A DNA stretch of 64,000 bases from Mesobacillus sp. AQ2 (GTDB lineage: Bacteria; Bacillota; Bacilli; Bacillales; Cytobacillaceae), in contig NZ_CP126080.1 of the NCBI RefSeq assembly GCF_030122805.1, positions 1,493,001 through 1,557,000 on the forward strand, read 5' to 3'. The notes beneath the pieces are model-generated. The model was not told the origin of the DNA and made no database searches. It saw only the letters and a list, made by a program, of their open reading frames with translations. Below, piece after piece: positions 1-9,242 of the stretch (its first letter is position 1; each line of letters opens with the position of its first letter). The translations under genes and the position numbers were made by a program.

Positions 1-1143
1 AAAGAATTGGAGAAGGTCAGGTCCCGGGAAAAGTTTTACTGTCCTGATTGTGGCGAAGAGGTAATCATGAAGCTCGGCAATAAGAAAATCTGGCATTTCT
101 CCCATACTGCAAGCGGAAGCTGCCAATATGAGTATGATCGAGAATCTGAGTATCACCTTTCTGGCAAGCTTAAACTATATAATTGGCTGAAGAAACAGGG
201 AATTCATGCTGAGCTGGAAAAGTTCGATCAGCAGATGAGACAAAAACCGGATATCGCATTTGATTGGAAAGGTCAGAAATATGCAATTGAGTTTCAATGT
301 TCAGTCATTCATGCTGATATTTTCGAAAAAAGGACAAGAACCTACCTGGAGCATGATGTGATCCCTCTATGGATTGCAGCCGAGAACCTGATCAAACGCA
401 TTTCCCATATGGTTGTATCCATGAATCATTTCCTCTATCTCTTTCTGCGAAGAACCAAACATGCCTGGAATTTGCCTGCTTTTTGCCCAGTCTCAGGCCA
501 GCTCATCAACCTTCATGGTGTTATTCCTATTTCCTCAAGAAAGGCAATCACGATACTAGAAGTAAAGAGTCTGAGTCAATCTTCAATCGAGGATCTCCTC
601 AGTCCTAAAGCAAGACAGTATCCTTTTTTAAAAATTTGGCAAACAGAAAATCAAAAGCTGAAATCCCGTTATCTGATGAATCATGGAGCGTGGCAAAGTC
701 GTTTCCTAAAAGAATTATACCATAATCGCCTCAGCCTTCTAACTCTTCCCGCTATCCTCGGACTGCCTGTCCACTCGAGCCCCTATATTGAAACACCGTC
801 ATTGATGTGGCAAACATACATCTATCTTGATATCTTTCGGCATCATAAATCAGGGGAATACATTCGATATGCACGAATAAGGGCTGCATTTGCTAAAAGA
901 GTCAAAAAAGGGGATATCAAACTCAGGACCCTGCCGGCTGCCGGGCATAGAGATGCCTGGTATGCTTTAGCAGAATATGTTTTCCTTTTAACAAAGATCG
1001 GGTACCTGGAAAAGATTGATTCGGGGACAGTTAAGGTACAAAAAGAGATTGAGTTTCCATCTTCAGTCGACTGTCAATTGAAGGCGGAAACCAAATTTTA
1101 TGCTGAGTTTGAAAATAAAATAGTGCAATCGGTCTTCCAATAA
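1..1143 (+). CDS. coiA: Competence protein CoiA, 5' end outside the window
   Basis: CoiA is needed for natural transformation and is thought to act on incoming single-stranded DNA during recombination. Seen: an N-terminal Cys/His module (CPDCGEEV, then HFSH and a further Cys) and a nuclease-like core around KPDIAF...YAIEFQCS that resembles a PD-(D/E)xK active site. The first in-window start codon is a TTG at 7, but known CoiA proteins have extra residues before the CPxC motif, so the true start lies upstream and the reading frame enters from the left edge. It lies just upstream of pepF, as in B. subtilis. Confidence in the family is high; the start is not visible. Confidence 0.9.
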   Translation, partial: KELEKVRSREKFYCPDCGEEVIMKLGNKKIWHFSHTASGSCQYEYDRESEYHLSGKLKLYNWLKKQGIHAELEKFDQQMRQKPDIAFDWKGQKYAIEFQCSVIHADIFEKRTRTYLEHDVIPLWIAAENLIKRISHMVVSMNHFLYLFLRRTKHAWNLPAFCPVSGQLINLHGVIPISSRKAITILEVKSLSQSSIEDLLSPKARQYPFLKIWQTENQKLKSRYLMNHGAWQSRFLKELYHNRLSLLTLPAILGLPVHSSPYIETPSLMWQTYIYLDIFRHHKSGEYIRYARIRAAFAKRVKKGDIKLRTLPAAGHRDAWYALAEYVFLLTKIGYLEKIDSGTVKVQKEIEFPSSVDCQLKAETKFYAEFENKIVQSVFQ

Positions 1144-1293
1144 CATGAAAAAAGAAATTAAAGAGTAAAATAAGGAAGTTAACGAAAAACTTTTCATCTC
1201 TTTCTTTTTTTTGAAGGAAATAAGAACCGATTATCGAATAATATGATAGTAGAAAAGTTTTTCGAATTCCGAAATTTTGTTAGGAGGATCCAT

Positions 1294-3111
1294 ATGTCTG
1301 ATGAAACTGCAGTAAAAAAATTGCCATCAAGAGATGAGGCTGCCACCGAGAATACGTGGAGACTTGAAGATATTTTCGCGAGTGATGATGCCTGGGAAAA
1401 AGAATTCAATGAAGTGAAGAGCTTAGTTCCTTCTGTCCAGGAATATCAGGGAAAACTTGGGGATAGTGCGGATCAGCTTTACGATGCACTGCAATTGCAG
1501 GATAAGCTATTAGAGCGCCTTGGCAGATTATATACATATGCACATATGCGCTATGACCAGGATACAACAAATTCTTTTTATCAAGGACTGGATGACCGCA
1601 TCAAGAATCTGTATTCCCAGGCGGGAAGTGCACTGGCTTATATTGTGCCGGAAATCCTGGCTGTCGACGAAGAAAAGATTAAAGGCTTTTTGCAGGAGAA
1701 GAAAGAGCTGAAGCTTTATGAGCATGCTTTGGAGGAAATCAATCTTCAGAGACCGCATGTCCTTTCAGCCGAAGAGGAAGCGCTGCTTGCACAGGCAGGG
1801 GAGGTAATGAGTTCACCGTCAAATACTTTTGGCATGCTGAACAATGCGGATTTGGAATTCCCTTCGATTAAGGACGAGAACGGTGAAGATGTGGAAATCA
1901 CCCATGGCCGTTACATCCGTTTCCTTGAAAGTGAAGATCGCAGGGTACGCGAGGATGCCTTCAAAGCGGTTTACAAAACATATGGCAGCTTCAAAAATAC
2001 ATTTTCAAGCACATTGAGCGGCAATATCAAGAAGGATAACTTCAATGCAAGAATCCGTAAATATGATTCTGCGAGGCATGCTGCACTTGCTGCGAATAAT
2101 ATCCCTGAAAGTGTTTATGAAAACCTTGTGAATACAGTGAATGATAACCTGCACCTGCTTCATAGATACGTAAAGCTTCGAAGGAAGGTACTGGGCCTCG
2201 ATAAGCTTCATATGTATGACCTTTACACACCATTGGTGAAGAACGTGAAAATGGAAATCCCATATGGAGAGGCTAAAGATTATGTCCTAAAAGGCCTAGA
2301 GCCACTTGGACAGGAATATAATCAGGTCCTTCAGGAGGGTTTTGAAAATCGCTGGGTAGATGTGTATGAGAACAAAGGGAAGCGCAGCGGTGCCTATTCT
2401 TCGGGTGCATATGGCACAAATCCATACATCCTGATGAACTGGCAGGATAATGTGAATAATTTATTTACGCTTGCACATGAGTTCGGACATTCGGTCCACA
2501 GCTACTACACTAGGAAAACTCAGCCATATCCATATGGAAACTACTCAATTTTTGTTGCAGAGGTAGCTTCCACATGCAATGAAGCGCTTTTGAATGACTA
2601 TATGCTGAAAACGATTGATGATGAGCAGAAGCGCTTGTATTTACTGAATCACTATCTCGAGGGCTTCAGGGGAACTGTGTTCAGACAGACCATGTTCGCT
2701 GAATTTGAACATATGATTCACCAGAAAGCACAGAATAACGAAGCTTTGACAGCTGATTCTCTCACAAAGGATTATTATGAGCTCAATAAAAAATACTTCG
2801 GTGAAGAAGACATCATTATTGATGAGGAAATCGGACTGGAGTGGTCTAGGATTCCGCATTTCTATTACAATTACTATGTATACCAGTATGCGACAGGCTT
2901 CAGTGCAGCGACAGCACTGAGCAAACAGATCCTTGAGGAAGGACAGCCTGCTGTCGAACGATATATTGAATTCCTGAAATCAGGAAGCTCTGACTATCCA
3001 ATCGAAGTCCTGAAAAAGGCAGGAGTGGATATGACAAGCTCGAAGCCAATTGAGGAAGCTTTGAAGGTATTCGAAGAAAAGCTGAACGAAATGGAAGCAT
3101 TGCTTTCTTAG
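1294..3111 (+). CDS. pepF: Oligoendopeptidase F (M3 family)
   Basis: A 605-residue cytosolic zinc metallopeptidase that degrades oligopeptides. The zinc site HEFGH is at residues 395-399 and the length is normal for PepF. The start at 1294 is chosen because a strong AGGAGG (1282-1287) precedes it; an in-frame ATG at 1243 has no such site. It follows coiA, as in B. subtilis, and ends in a strong hairpin terminator. No truncation or frameshift was seen. Confidence 0.95.
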   Translation: MSDETAVKKLPSRDEAATENTWRLEDIFASDDAWEKEFNEVKSLVPSVQEYQGKLGDSADQLYDALQLQDKLLERLGRLYTYAHMRYDQDTTNSFYQGLDDRIKNLYSQAGSALAYIVPEILAVDEEKIKGFLQEKKELKLYEHALEEINLQRPHVLSAEEEALLAQAGEVMSSPSNTFGMLNNADLEFPSIKDENGEDVEITHGRYIRFLESEDRRVREDAFKAVYKTYGSFKNTFSSTLSGNIKKDNFNARIRKYDSARHAALAANNIPESVYENLVNTVNDNLHLLHRYVKLRRKVLGLDKLHMYDLYTPLVKNVKMEIPYGEAKDYVLKGLEPLGQEYNQVLQEGFENRWVDVYENKGKRSGAYSSGAYGTNPYILMNWQDNVNNLFTLAHEFGHSVHSYYTRKTQPYPYGNYSIFVAEVASTCNEALLNDYMLKTIDDEQKRLYLLNHYLEGFRGTVFRQTMFAEFEHMIHQKAQNNEALTADSLTKDYYELNKKYFGEEDIIIDEEIGLEWSRIPHFYYNYYVYQYATGFSAATALSKQILEEGQPAVERYIEFLKSGSSDYPIEVLKKAGVDMTSSKPIEEALKVFEEKLNEMEALLS

Positions 3112-3120
3112 TACAAAAAA

Positions 3121-3148
3121 CCGGCTGCATCATTGCAGCCGGTTTTTT
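3121..3148 (+). terminator. Terminator after pepF, bidirectional
   Basis: Nine-base-pair stem CCGGCTGCA/TGCAGCCGG with loop TCAT, followed by six T and preceded by six A, so it can stop pepF and the leftward small membrane gene. Confidence 0.9.
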
Positions 3149-3151
3149 CAA

Positions 3152-3331
3152 TTAGAATCCTTTGAACTTTTTTCGGTTATTTAAATATATCAGTAAAATA
3201 AAAAGGGAGAAGAACAGAATGGGGGAGGTCAGGTATAAAGGTAGAAGATGCATCAACCCTCCGATATGGAGAACAAATGAAAAAAGGATGAATAGTGCTA
3301 TAAGAAAGAGACCTATTTTGTCCACGTACAT
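3152..3331 (-). CDS. Small two-helix membrane protein in the yizD position
   Basis: A 59-residue protein made of two hydrophobic segments (about residues 6-25 and 33-50) joined by a short loop and ending in a basic tail (NRKKFKGF). B. subtilis carries a small gene, yizD, at this position between pepF and yjbH, so this is a positional counterpart; identity is not established by sequence here. The start at 3331 has only GGAG two bases upstream, a poor spacing, and GTG at 3334 is an alternative. Function unknown. Confidence 0.5.
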   Translation of the reverse strand: MYVDKIGLFLIALFILFSFVLHIGGLMHLLPLYLTSPILFFSLFILLIYLNNRKKFKGF

Positions 3332-3400
3332 CACTCCGGATCGCTTTATACATGATATATATGCTTCTGTCCATATATTAATGATTGGTATTTGACAATA

Positions 3401-3418
3401 TTGTGAAATAACACACAA
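3401..3418. promoter_or_regulatory. Rex-like operator upstream of roxS
   Basis: TTGTGAAATAACACACAA is an 18-base near-palindrome matching the Rex consensus TTGTGA-N6-TCACAA with one mismatch. It lies just upstream of the roxS promoter. In B. subtilis roxS is repressed by Rex and activated by ResD, and the TTGTGAAA half could also serve ResD. Confidence 0.65.
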
Positions 3419-3423
3419 GTGTA

Positions 3424-3453
3424 TTGTTATACTGCTAAAGCCTATGGTATATT
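3424..3453 (+). promoter_or_regulatory. roxS promoter
   Basis: A -35 like TTGTTA (3424-3429), an 18-base spacer and an extended -10 TGG-TATATT (3445-3453) place the start near 3460, where the conserved sRNA sequence begins. Confidence 0.6.
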
Positions 3454-3459
3454 TATGAC

Positions 3460-3580
3460 GTGAAGTTGATCACAAACAAACATTTACCCCTTTGTTTGAC
3501 CGTGAAAAATTTCTCCCATCCCCTTTGTTCGTATAAAATAGAAAAAAGGCCTTGCAGTTGGAGAGCTGCAAGGCCTTTTT
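3460..3580 (+). ncRNA. roxS: RoxS/RsaE regulatory small RNA
   Basis: A roughly 120-nt sRNA conserved in Bacillaceae and Staphylococcaceae that tunes central metabolism and redox balance by base-pairing with mRNAs. The diagnostic C-rich blocks ACCCCTTTGTTTG and CTCCCATCCCCTTTGTT are present, separated by GTGAAAAATTT as in RsaE/RoxS. The 3' end is a strong terminator: stem AAGGCCTTGCAG/CTGCAAGGCCTT (3546-3557/3566-3577) plus T-run. It sits between the small membrane gene and spxH, the same place as in B. subtilis. There is no competing ORF. Recognition rests on recalled family sequence, not a covariance search. Confidence 0.88.
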
Positions 3581-3699
3581 CTGCATGCAATGATATAAAT
3601 AGCCAGTTTCACGCTGATTGAAGGCTAAATCCGGCGAGATCCTTTCAATTTCAGTAATGCGTGAAGTAGTATTGGCGTTTATTATAATGGTGCGACTCC

Positions 3700-3870
3700 A
3701 CTTTGATCTGATTTCTGTTCATTTTGAATTAACTCACCAACATTTTGAATTAAATCACCAACATTTTGAATTAATTCGACCACATTTTGAACTAATTCGA
3801 CCACATTTTGAAATTATTCGACCACATTTTAAAATTATTCGACCACATTTTGAATTAATTCGACCACTTC
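3700..3870. repeat. Tandem array, 21-bp period, about 7-8 copies
   Basis: The core ATTTTGAA begins at 3721, 3742, 3763, 3784, 3805, 3826 and 3847, always 21 bp apart, with a degenerate copy before. A typical unit is CCACATTTTGAATTAATTCGA, containing the palindrome GAATTAATTC. It lies between the roxS terminator and the end of leftward spxH. Because 21 is a multiple of three it stays open in frame, producing a spurious repetitive ORF. Confidence 0.9.
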
Positions 3871-3903
3871 AACAACAATGCCAAAAAACATGCACCGAAC
3901 TGC

Positions 3904-3934
3904 AAAAAAAATGACCGGGCATCTGCACGGTCAT
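3904..3934 (-). terminator. Terminator of the yjbI-spxH unit
   Basis: Stem ATGACCG/CGGTCAT (3911-3917/3928-3934) followed on the minus strand by an A/T run; it overlaps the spxH stop codon. Confidence 0.8.
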
Positions 3935-4812
3935 CCTTCTAGATATCGCCAGAACATCCCGTATTTTGCAGGGATTTGTTCAACCATTTGCTTTAACATC
4001 AGTTTTTTTAATTCCTTCTCAGCCTGAGGCACTGTGATGTCGTAAACTACAGCCACTTCCTTGGAAGCAACCATTTTGTACTGCATCAAAAATTGTTCCA
4101 GGCTTGGCGGCTGGGCTGCATCTGGTTTTTGCTGTAGCATTTCTTCAAGAATCTGGACGTATACCTCATATGGATAAAGTCCGGTAATCTTGATGCCTTC
4201 TTCTTCGACATTGGCATTGAAAAAGACAAGTGTCGGAATTTCCTGGACGTCCATTTCATTGGTGATTTTCAAATCACACTGGAACGCCTTTGCAGCTGTT
4301 TCTGAATGAATATCTGTCACGAATTCTTCAACGTCCAGCCCCACACTTCTGGCGCAATTTTTTAGCACCTCAAAATTCGAGACATTCTGTTTTTCAAGAA
4401 ACAATACTTCCTGAAGTCTTCGCAGAAAGCGGATGCCTTTCTTTTTTCCCTGAAGTTCTGCCGATTTAATAGCAATCGAAGCTAAATAAGGAGACGAAAC
4501 AGGGTTTTCGAACCAAAGCGAGCCGTCACAGGACATACCTGTTCTGCTTGCTGTCTTTTCCCATAGCTCAGCAATCGTTTCGTAGCGTTTCTTTCTGTTC
4601 ATGTTCAGGGTGGCAAGACGGCCGCTCAATACATGTTTGATTGAAAAATACTTGCCATATTCGATCTGCAGCTTTTTTATGATTGGCTCTAGTGCCCAGC
4701 ATTCAGGACAAAGCGGATCAACGAACATATAAATTTCTATAGGCTTCTTGTCCAAACTCTGGCAGTATTCTGACGGGTCATAGCTTAAAAGATTTTCGCG
4801 GCTGAGTCTCAT
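3931..4812 (-). CDS. spxH: SpxH (YjbH), ClpXP adaptor for Spx
   Basis: A 293-residue cytosolic adaptor that presents the disulfide-stress regulator Spx to ClpXP for degradation. The N-terminal thioredoxin/DsbA-like fold carries [14 protein letters not shown] near residues 30-43, with a CxxC pair typical of YjbH. The start codon overlaps the stop of yjbI (ATGA at 4809-4812), so the two are translationally coupled. Length and neighbourhood match B. subtilis yjbIH. High confidence. Confidence 0.92.
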   Translation of the reverse strand: MRLSRENLLSYDPSEYCQSLDKKPIEIYMFVDPLCPECWALEPIIKKLQIEYGKYFSIKHVLSGRLATLNMNRKKRYETIAELWEKTASRTGMSCDGSLWFENPVSSPYLASIAIKSAELQGKKKGIRFLRRLQEVLFLEKQNVSNFEVLKNCARSVGLDVEEFVTDIHSETAAKAFQCDLKITNEMDVQEIPTLVFFNANVEEEGIKITGLYPYEVYVQILEEMLQQKPDAAQPPSLEQFLMQYKMVASKEVAVVYDITVPQAEKELKKLMLKQMVEQIPAKYGMFWRYLEG

Positions 4813-5210
4813 GAGTTCTCACCGGTTTCATCATCTGGTGTATTGATCATATGCTGGGCGGTAAGGTAGAGCCTTGCGTAAAAATCCTCCCTGACAGAAC
4901 CATCGAGACCCACTTTATCCATGGCCTCTGCCATGCATGCGAGCCAGGCTTTCGCCCTGACTGGCGTAATTTCGAAAGGCAGATGTCTGGCACGAAGCAT
5001 TGGATGGCCATGTTCGTTGGTATATAAAGGCGGCCCGCCTAAATATTGAGTCAGGAACTGCTTTTGTTTACGGGCAGTTTCCGTTAAGTCGTCCGGGAAT
5101 ATAGGAGCAAGATCAGGATGCATTCCAACGCGGTGGTAAAAAGCATCGACCAGCCGGTGAAGTGTCCCTTCGCCAATGGCTTCGAATGGTAAGGTCTTAT
5201 TCTCAACCAT
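4809..5210 (-). CDS. yjbI: YjbI, group II truncated haemoglobin
   Basis: A 133-residue truncated globin. Typical motifs are visible: the N-terminal [16 protein letters not shown] and the [27 protein letters not shown] stretch around the haem-binding helices, and [10 protein letters not shown] later. In B. subtilis and Staphylococcus the yjbI-yjbH pair is conserved and YjbI is linked to thiol/oxidative stress handling. Start at 5210 follows AAAGGAG by eight bases. It is the first gene of a two-gene operon with a good vegetative promoter upstream. Confidence 0.92.
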   Translation of the reverse strand: MVENKTLPFEAIGEGTLHRLVDAFYHRVGMHPDLAPIFPDDLTETARKQKQFLTQYLGGPPLYTNEHGHPMLRARHLPFEITPVRAKAWLACMAEAMDKVGLDGSVREDFYARLYLTAQHMINTPDDETGENS

Positions 5211-5272
5211 ATTGATAACTCCTTTAAAATAGATTTTAGAAATTTCATTCTGCTTTGATAGTTATGCTATTT

Positions 5273-5301
5273 ATTGTAGCAATGCTAAATTTATATCTCA
5301 A
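5273..5301 (-). promoter_or_regulatory. SigA-type promoter of yjbI-spxH
   Basis: On the minus strand TTGAGA (5296-5301) and TACAAT (5273-5278) are separated by exactly 17 bases, about 60 bases before the yjbI start. Confidence 0.7.
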
Positions 5302-5373
5302 ACAAATCGGCTTGTGTTCTGCGAAAACTGTCTTTTGATTTCATTAATTTCGGTTTGCTTTACTAATTTACAC

Positions 5374-5404
5374 AAAAAAGCCGCCTGTTACCACTGACAG
5401 GCGG
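5374..5404 (-). terminator. Terminator after the lytic transglycosylase gene
   Basis: Stem CCGCCTGT/ACAGGCGG (5381-5388/5397-5404) followed on the minus strand by a T-run. Confidence 0.85.
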
Positions 5405-5430
5405 GTGAAAATAATGGAAGTATTATCCTT

Positions 5431-6075
5431 TTAACTATAATAAACATCGGTCACTTTCCGTACATAGTTCTGTGTTTCCTTGAATGGGGGAATCCCGCCA
5501 TATTTATCAACATTCCCAGGTCCTGCATTATATGCTGCAAGTGCAAGTTCAATATCATTGTCATATCTATCGAGCATTTGCCGGAGGTATTTAGCGCCTC
5601 CAAGAATATTATCTGCGGGATCAAAAACATTTTTAACCCCTAGGCCCCTTGCTGTTGAAGGCATCAGTTGCATCAATCCGGAGGCACCGGCATGGCTTAC
5701 GGCGTTAGGATTGAAATTGGATTCCTTTTGAATGACTGATTTGATCAGCTTGGCTGGTATATTGAACATAGCAGCGGCCTGATCGATCATACCATCAAAA
5801 TCTGTATTATTTTTGGCCGCTACCTTTGTCAGTTGAATGGGAGGGAGCATTTGGGCAATGTTTTGCTTGGATATATCATATGAGCCCACAGCAGCTTGAG
5901 CATTTTCGAACAGCTCTTCCAGCTTTGTTGCCGTGGCGCCAAGGGCATTGCTCTGGTCATTCAAAATGCCGGAAAGCATGTCCTGAAAAAGGCCGTTTCC
6001 CGATTGGCCCGGGGTTCGATTGAAATTTTGAAGCGCCTGCAATTCAAGCATGGCTTTTAACTGATCAACATTCAT
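5431..6075 (-). CDS. yjbJ: Lytic transglycosylase, SLT domain (YjbJ-like)
   Basis: Peptidoglycan-cleaving enzyme of the soluble lytic transglycosylase family, 214 residues. The C-terminal half (about 100-210) carries the catalytic Glu in [10 protein letters not shown] (about residue 118), then [16 protein letters not shown] and [17 protein letters not shown], the classical SLT motifs. The N-terminal part is low-complexity and has no clear signal peptide, so how it reaches the wall is unclear. Two ATG codons are in tandem (6078, 6075); the second is preferred because AGGAG lies seven bases away. The symbol follows the B. subtilis position. Confidence 0.85.
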   Translation of the reverse strand: MNVDQLKAMLELQALQNFNRTPGQSGNGLFQDMLSGILNDQSNALGATATKLEELFENAQAAVGSYDISKQNIAQMLPPIQLTKVAAKNNTDFDGMIDQAAAMFNIPAKLIKSVIQKESNFNPNAVSHAGASGLMQLMPSTARGLGVKNVFDPADNILGGAKYLRQMLDRYDNDIELALAAYNAGPGNVDKYGGIPPFKETQNYVRKVTDVYYS

Positions 6076-6094
6076 CATGATTCTCCTGCCTGGT

Positions 6095-6682
6095 CTATTC
6101 TCTTAAAAGATTATACTTTTTAGCGTAAAAGCGTTTGATCTTATTATCGGTTTGTCGAACAGGTATTTTTAGTTCAGTGAGTAAATTGGAAAAATTTAGA
6201 AATCCTTCCGACTCATCTGTCACTTCATATTCTAGCTCAAAATCCTCTGTATTTAAATAGTAACTATGGTCTAGGACTAGTATTCCCTCTTTATACTCAA
6301 CCTCAGCGCGCACCGTTGTCAGCGACCCGAAGTATTGCAGTTCATTCATATTGGAAATTAAATCGGATACAGCGTCCTTCACTTCACCATCAGGCAATTT
6401 GTCTGTTTTTAAGGCTTCATTTGCCTGTCCTTCAGTCAGAATCTGATTCGTTTCGAGCAATCCCTGTTTTGCAGGCTGTTTTAAAGTCAGTTCAAACTCA
6501 TTGCCTTTTTCCCTGATCCGTAGTGCTGATCCTTTATCCTTCAAGGTAAAAGAAGGTGTATCGAAATAATGATTGATTTGTTTTTTGAATTGTTCCGGCT
6601 CCAGTTTGAAGTAACTTGACAGGTAGTGGAATTCTTTCTCTGTCAGCATGTTCTTGAATTCGATCTCGATATTTTGGCTCAA
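6095..6682 (-). CDS. yjbK: CYTH-domain protein YjbK
   Basis: A 195-residue CYTH (adenylate cyclase/thiamine triphosphatase fold) protein. The hallmark EIEFKNML is at the N-terminus and is followed by [20 protein letters not shown] and the acidic/basic strands of the triphosphate tunnel. Such proteins bind triphosphorylated substrates; the in vivo substrate of YjbK is not established. The TTG start at 6682 is chosen because AAAGGA precedes it by nine bases and the conserved EIEFK motif then lies at the usual distance. The longer frame to 6742 is not supported. Confidence 0.82.
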   Translation of the reverse strand: MSQNIEIEFKNMLTEKEFHYLSSYFKLEPEQFKKQINHYFDTPSFTLKDKGSALRIREKGNEFELTLKQPAKQGLLETNQILTEGQANEALKTDKLPDGEVKDAVSDLISNMNELQYFGSLTTVRAEVEYKEGILVLDHSYYLNTEDFELEYEVTDESEGFLNFSNLLTELKIPVRQTDNKIKRFYAKKYNLLRE

Positions 6683-6800
6683 GTCCGTCCGTCCTTTCCA
6701 ATAAGCTGTCCTTATTATCTCGCGAAATCCTGTTTGCTTCAATCTTTAGTAGAAAATGGTTCGATATGATAAAATAAAAAAGATTATGGAGGTTGAAAAA

Positions 6801-7181
6801 ATGAGCAAAAAGATTATCGTTACAAATGCAAAAGTAGAAAATGATGAGCTCCTGCTCTTGACAGACAGGGAGACAAAAATAATAAGCCTTGCAGCAACTG
6901 GGCAAATGCTTGTGGATTCTGATCAATTATCCTTTATTTATATTGTTGATAATGAAGATGGATATCAATATGTCACCATTCCTGAAGCTGCCTGGAATGC
7001 CATACAGCAAGGTCTCCAGGGCGGGCTGGAAGTGTTTCTTGCAAATGCCGGCGGCAAGCTTAAATTGGAAAGCTTCCGTGGTGAAATGGAATATTTGATT
7101 GAAAATATAACAGGGAACAGCAATTATGGAGAGGAAATGGTCACGAAAGTGGAACAGGTTTTTGCCGCACCCTCCGCTTAA
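6801..7181 (+). CDS. yjbL: YjbL-like protein of unknown function
   Basis: A 126-residue soluble protein with no motif that I recognise, occupying the yjbL position between yjbK and the alarmone synthetase. ATG at 6801 follows GGAGGTTG by five bases, and the protein begins MSKKIIVTNAKVENDELLLL. It is divergent from yjbK and reads into yjbM. Function unknown. Confidence 0.72.
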   Translation: MSKKIIVTNAKVENDELLLLTDRETKIISLAATGQMLVDSDQLSFIYIVDNEDGYQYVTIPEAAWNAIQQGLQGGLEVFLANAGGKLKLESFRGEMEYLIENITGNSNYGEEMVTKVEQVFAAPSA

Positions 7182-7215
7182 GCTTTCGTGAAAAGAACCG
7201 GATGAGGTGACTGAT

Positions 7216-7854
7216 GTGAAACACTGGGATCAATTTTTAGAACCTTATAAACACGCTGTGGAAGAATTGAAGGTAAAGCTTAAAGGAATCAGGAGCCAAT
7301 ATGAGCTTCATTCCGACCATTCCCCGATTGAATTTGTCACGGGAAGGGTAAAGCCAATTGCAAGCATACTGGACAAAGCCCATCAAAAAGGGATTTCACT
7401 GGATAAACTCGATTCCGAAATGCAGGATATCGCAGGCTTGAGAATCATGTGCCAGTTCGTGGATGACATCAAGACAGTCGTTGAACTGTTAAGGTGCCGG
7501 AATGATTTTGAAATTATCGAGGAAAGGGATTATATCTCGCATAAAAAAGCAAGCGGTTACCGCTCTTACCATGTGGTCATCCGTTATCCCGTCCAGACGA
7601 TCAGGGGAGAAAGAAAAATTCTTGCTGAAATCCAAATCAGGACGCTGGCAATGAATTTCTGGGCAACGGTGGAGCATTCATTGAACTATAAGTACAAGGG
7701 GCTTTTCCCTGAAGATATTAAAATCAGGCTGAAGCGGGCTGCAGAGGCTGCGTTCCGCTTGGATGAAGAGATGTCGACAATCAGGGGAGAAATCCAGGAT
7801 GCACAGGCATTTTTTACACGGAAAAAAGAAATGCAGCAGGATGGGAAGAAATAG
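7216..7854 (+). CDS. yjbM: Small alarmone synthetase YjbM (RelQ/SAS1)
   Basis: A 212-residue (p)ppGpp synthetase that transfers pyrophosphate from ATP to GTP/GDP and has no hydrolase domain. Visible synthetase motifs are QDIAGLRIMCQF, SGYRSYH and EIQIRTLAMNFWATVEHSLNYKY, and the length is normal for RelQ. A GTG start at 7216 with AGGTG six bases upstream fits the family start better than the GTG at 7207. It lies 31 bases before nadK, so co-transcription is likely, as in B. subtilis. Confidence 0.93.
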   Translation: MKHWDQFLEPYKHAVEELKVKLKGIRSQYELHSDHSPIEFVTGRVKPIASILDKAHQKGISLDKLDSEMQDIAGLRIMCQFVDDIKTVVELLRCRNDFEIIEERDYISHKKASGYRSYHVVIRYPVQTIRGERKILAEIQIRTLAMNFWATVEHSLNYKYKGLFPEDIKIRLKRAAEAAFRLDEEMSTIRGEIQDAQAFFTRKKEMQQDGKK

Positions 7855-7885
7855 TATAAATCCGATATGCAGGGGTGTTTGATAC

Positions 7886-8686
7886 ATGAAATTCGCGATT
7901 ACTTCAAAGGGAGACTCCCGGTCTAATACATTGATGCATAAAATGAGGACGTATCTTTTGGACTTTGATCTAGAATATGATGAAGACCAGCCGGACATCT
8001 GTATCTCTGTCGGAGGGGATGGCACGCTTTTGTATGCTTTCCATCGTTACAGCAGCAGGCTGGATAAAACAGCATTCATTGGAGTACATACAGGACACCT
8101 AGGCTTTTATGCAGACTGGGTTCCTGAAGAAATCGAAAAACTTGTCATTGCCGTGGCAAAAACACCGTACCAGGTGATTGAATATCCGCTGCTTGAAGTT
8201 ATTATCAGGTACCAGCACGGCGGCAGGGAAACCAGGTATCTTGCCCTGAATGAATCCACCGTAAAATCAGTTGAAGGTACACTGGTCATGGATGTTGAAA
8301 TCAGGGGCCAGCATTTTGAACGTTTCCGCGGAGATGGTTTATGCGTATCCACGCCATCCGGAAGCACAGCTTATAACAAAGCACTGGGCGGGGCAATCCT
8401 TCATCCATCCCTGAGAGCGATCCAGGTAGCAGAAATGGCATCCATCAATAACCGGGTGTTCAGGACAGTGGGATCCCCGCTGATCCTGCCTGACCACCAT
8501 ACTTGTACTTTGAAACCTGTCAACAGGCCTGATTTCCAGGTGACAGTGGACCATTTGACCTTATTGCATAAAGATGTGAAATCGATCCAATTCCGGGTTG
8601 CGGATGAAAAAATCCGTTTCGCGCGATTCCGTCCCTTCCCATTCTGGAAAAGGGTGCATGATTCCTTTATCTCTGATAGTGATTAA
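7886..8686 (+). CDS. nadK: NAD kinase
   Basis: A 266-residue ATP-NAD kinase that makes NADP. The nucleotide motif GGDGT is at residues 43-47, the NE/S motif at LNES (121-124) and the glycine-rich [10 protein letters not shown] loop at about 155-164. Start ATG 7886. Corresponds to yjbN (ppnKA) in B. subtilis. It is followed by a weak hairpin and then by a 52-bp repeat array that separates it from yjbO. Confidence 0.95.
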   Translation: MKFAITSKGDSRSNTLMHKMRTYLLDFDLEYDEDQPDICISVGGDGTLLYAFHRYSSRLDKTAFIGVHTGHLGFYADWVPEEIEKLVIAVAKTPYQVIEYPLLEVIIRYQHGGRETRYLALNESTVKSVEGTLVMDVEIRGQHFERFRGDGLCVSTPSGSTAYNKALGGAILHPSLRAIQVAEMASINNRVFRTVGSPLILPDHHTCTLKPVNRPDFQVTVDHLTLLHKDVKSIQFRVADEKIRFARFRPFPFWKRVHDSFISDSD

Positions 8687-8696
8687 GGGTGATTTC

Positions 8697-8722
8697 GGCT
8701 TCCCGAAAAGGAAGAGCCTTTT
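8697..8722 (+). terminator. Probable terminator after nadK
   Basis: GGCT-TCC / GGA-AG-AGCC stem with a two-base bulge followed by TTTT; weaker than the other terminators here and immediately before the repeat array. Confidence 0.5.
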
Positions 8723-9200
8723 AATGGGGCACTTCAACGATCATGGAAGTCCAGAATATCTAGGAAACCGGCTTTAATGGACATTTCAGAGCACGTGAAA
8801 GTCCAATATGTCTAAGAAACTGGTTTTATTGGACATTTCAGAGCACGTAAAAGTCCAAAATGTCTAATAAATCGGTTTTATTGGACATTTCAGAGCACGT
8901 GAAAGTCCAAAATGTCTAATAAATCGGTTTTAATGGACATTTCCATGCATATAGAAGTTCAAAATGTCTAAGAAACCAGCTTTAATGGACATTTCAATGT
9001 CTGTATAAGTCCAAAATGTCTAAGAAACTGGTTTTAATGGACATTTCCATGCACGTGGAAGTCCAAAATGTCTAAGAAACCGGCTTTTATGGACATTTCA
9101 GAGCACGTGGAAGTCCAAAATGTCTAAGAAACTGGTTTTAATGGACATTTCAATGCATATGGAAGTCCCAAATGTCTAAGAAACCGAATTAATGGACAAT
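8723..9200. repeat. Tandem array, 52-bp period, about 9 copies (family A)
   Basis: TGGACA cores occur at 8778, 8830, 8882, 8934, 8986, 9038, 9090 and 9142, always 52 bp apart, with a degenerate copy near 8724 and a last partial one at 9193. A unit reads ATGGACATTTC, a variable middle often containing GCACGTG, GAAAGTCC, AAAATGTCTAAGAAAC and a C/T-GGTTTTA link. AAATGTCT of one unit can pair with GGACATTT of the next. The array fills the gap between nadK and yjbO and its last copy reaches the leader of yjbO. Confidence 0.92.
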
Positions 9201-9242
9201 GGACACGTAATAATCGAAACAACGAAGACAGGAGCCGCTGAT

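Noticed and set aside
3618..3914. 98-codon ORF with HFELIRP-type repeats
   Set aside because: It is the translation of the 21-bp array, with no ribosome site and no conserved domain; the period being a multiple of three explains the open frame.
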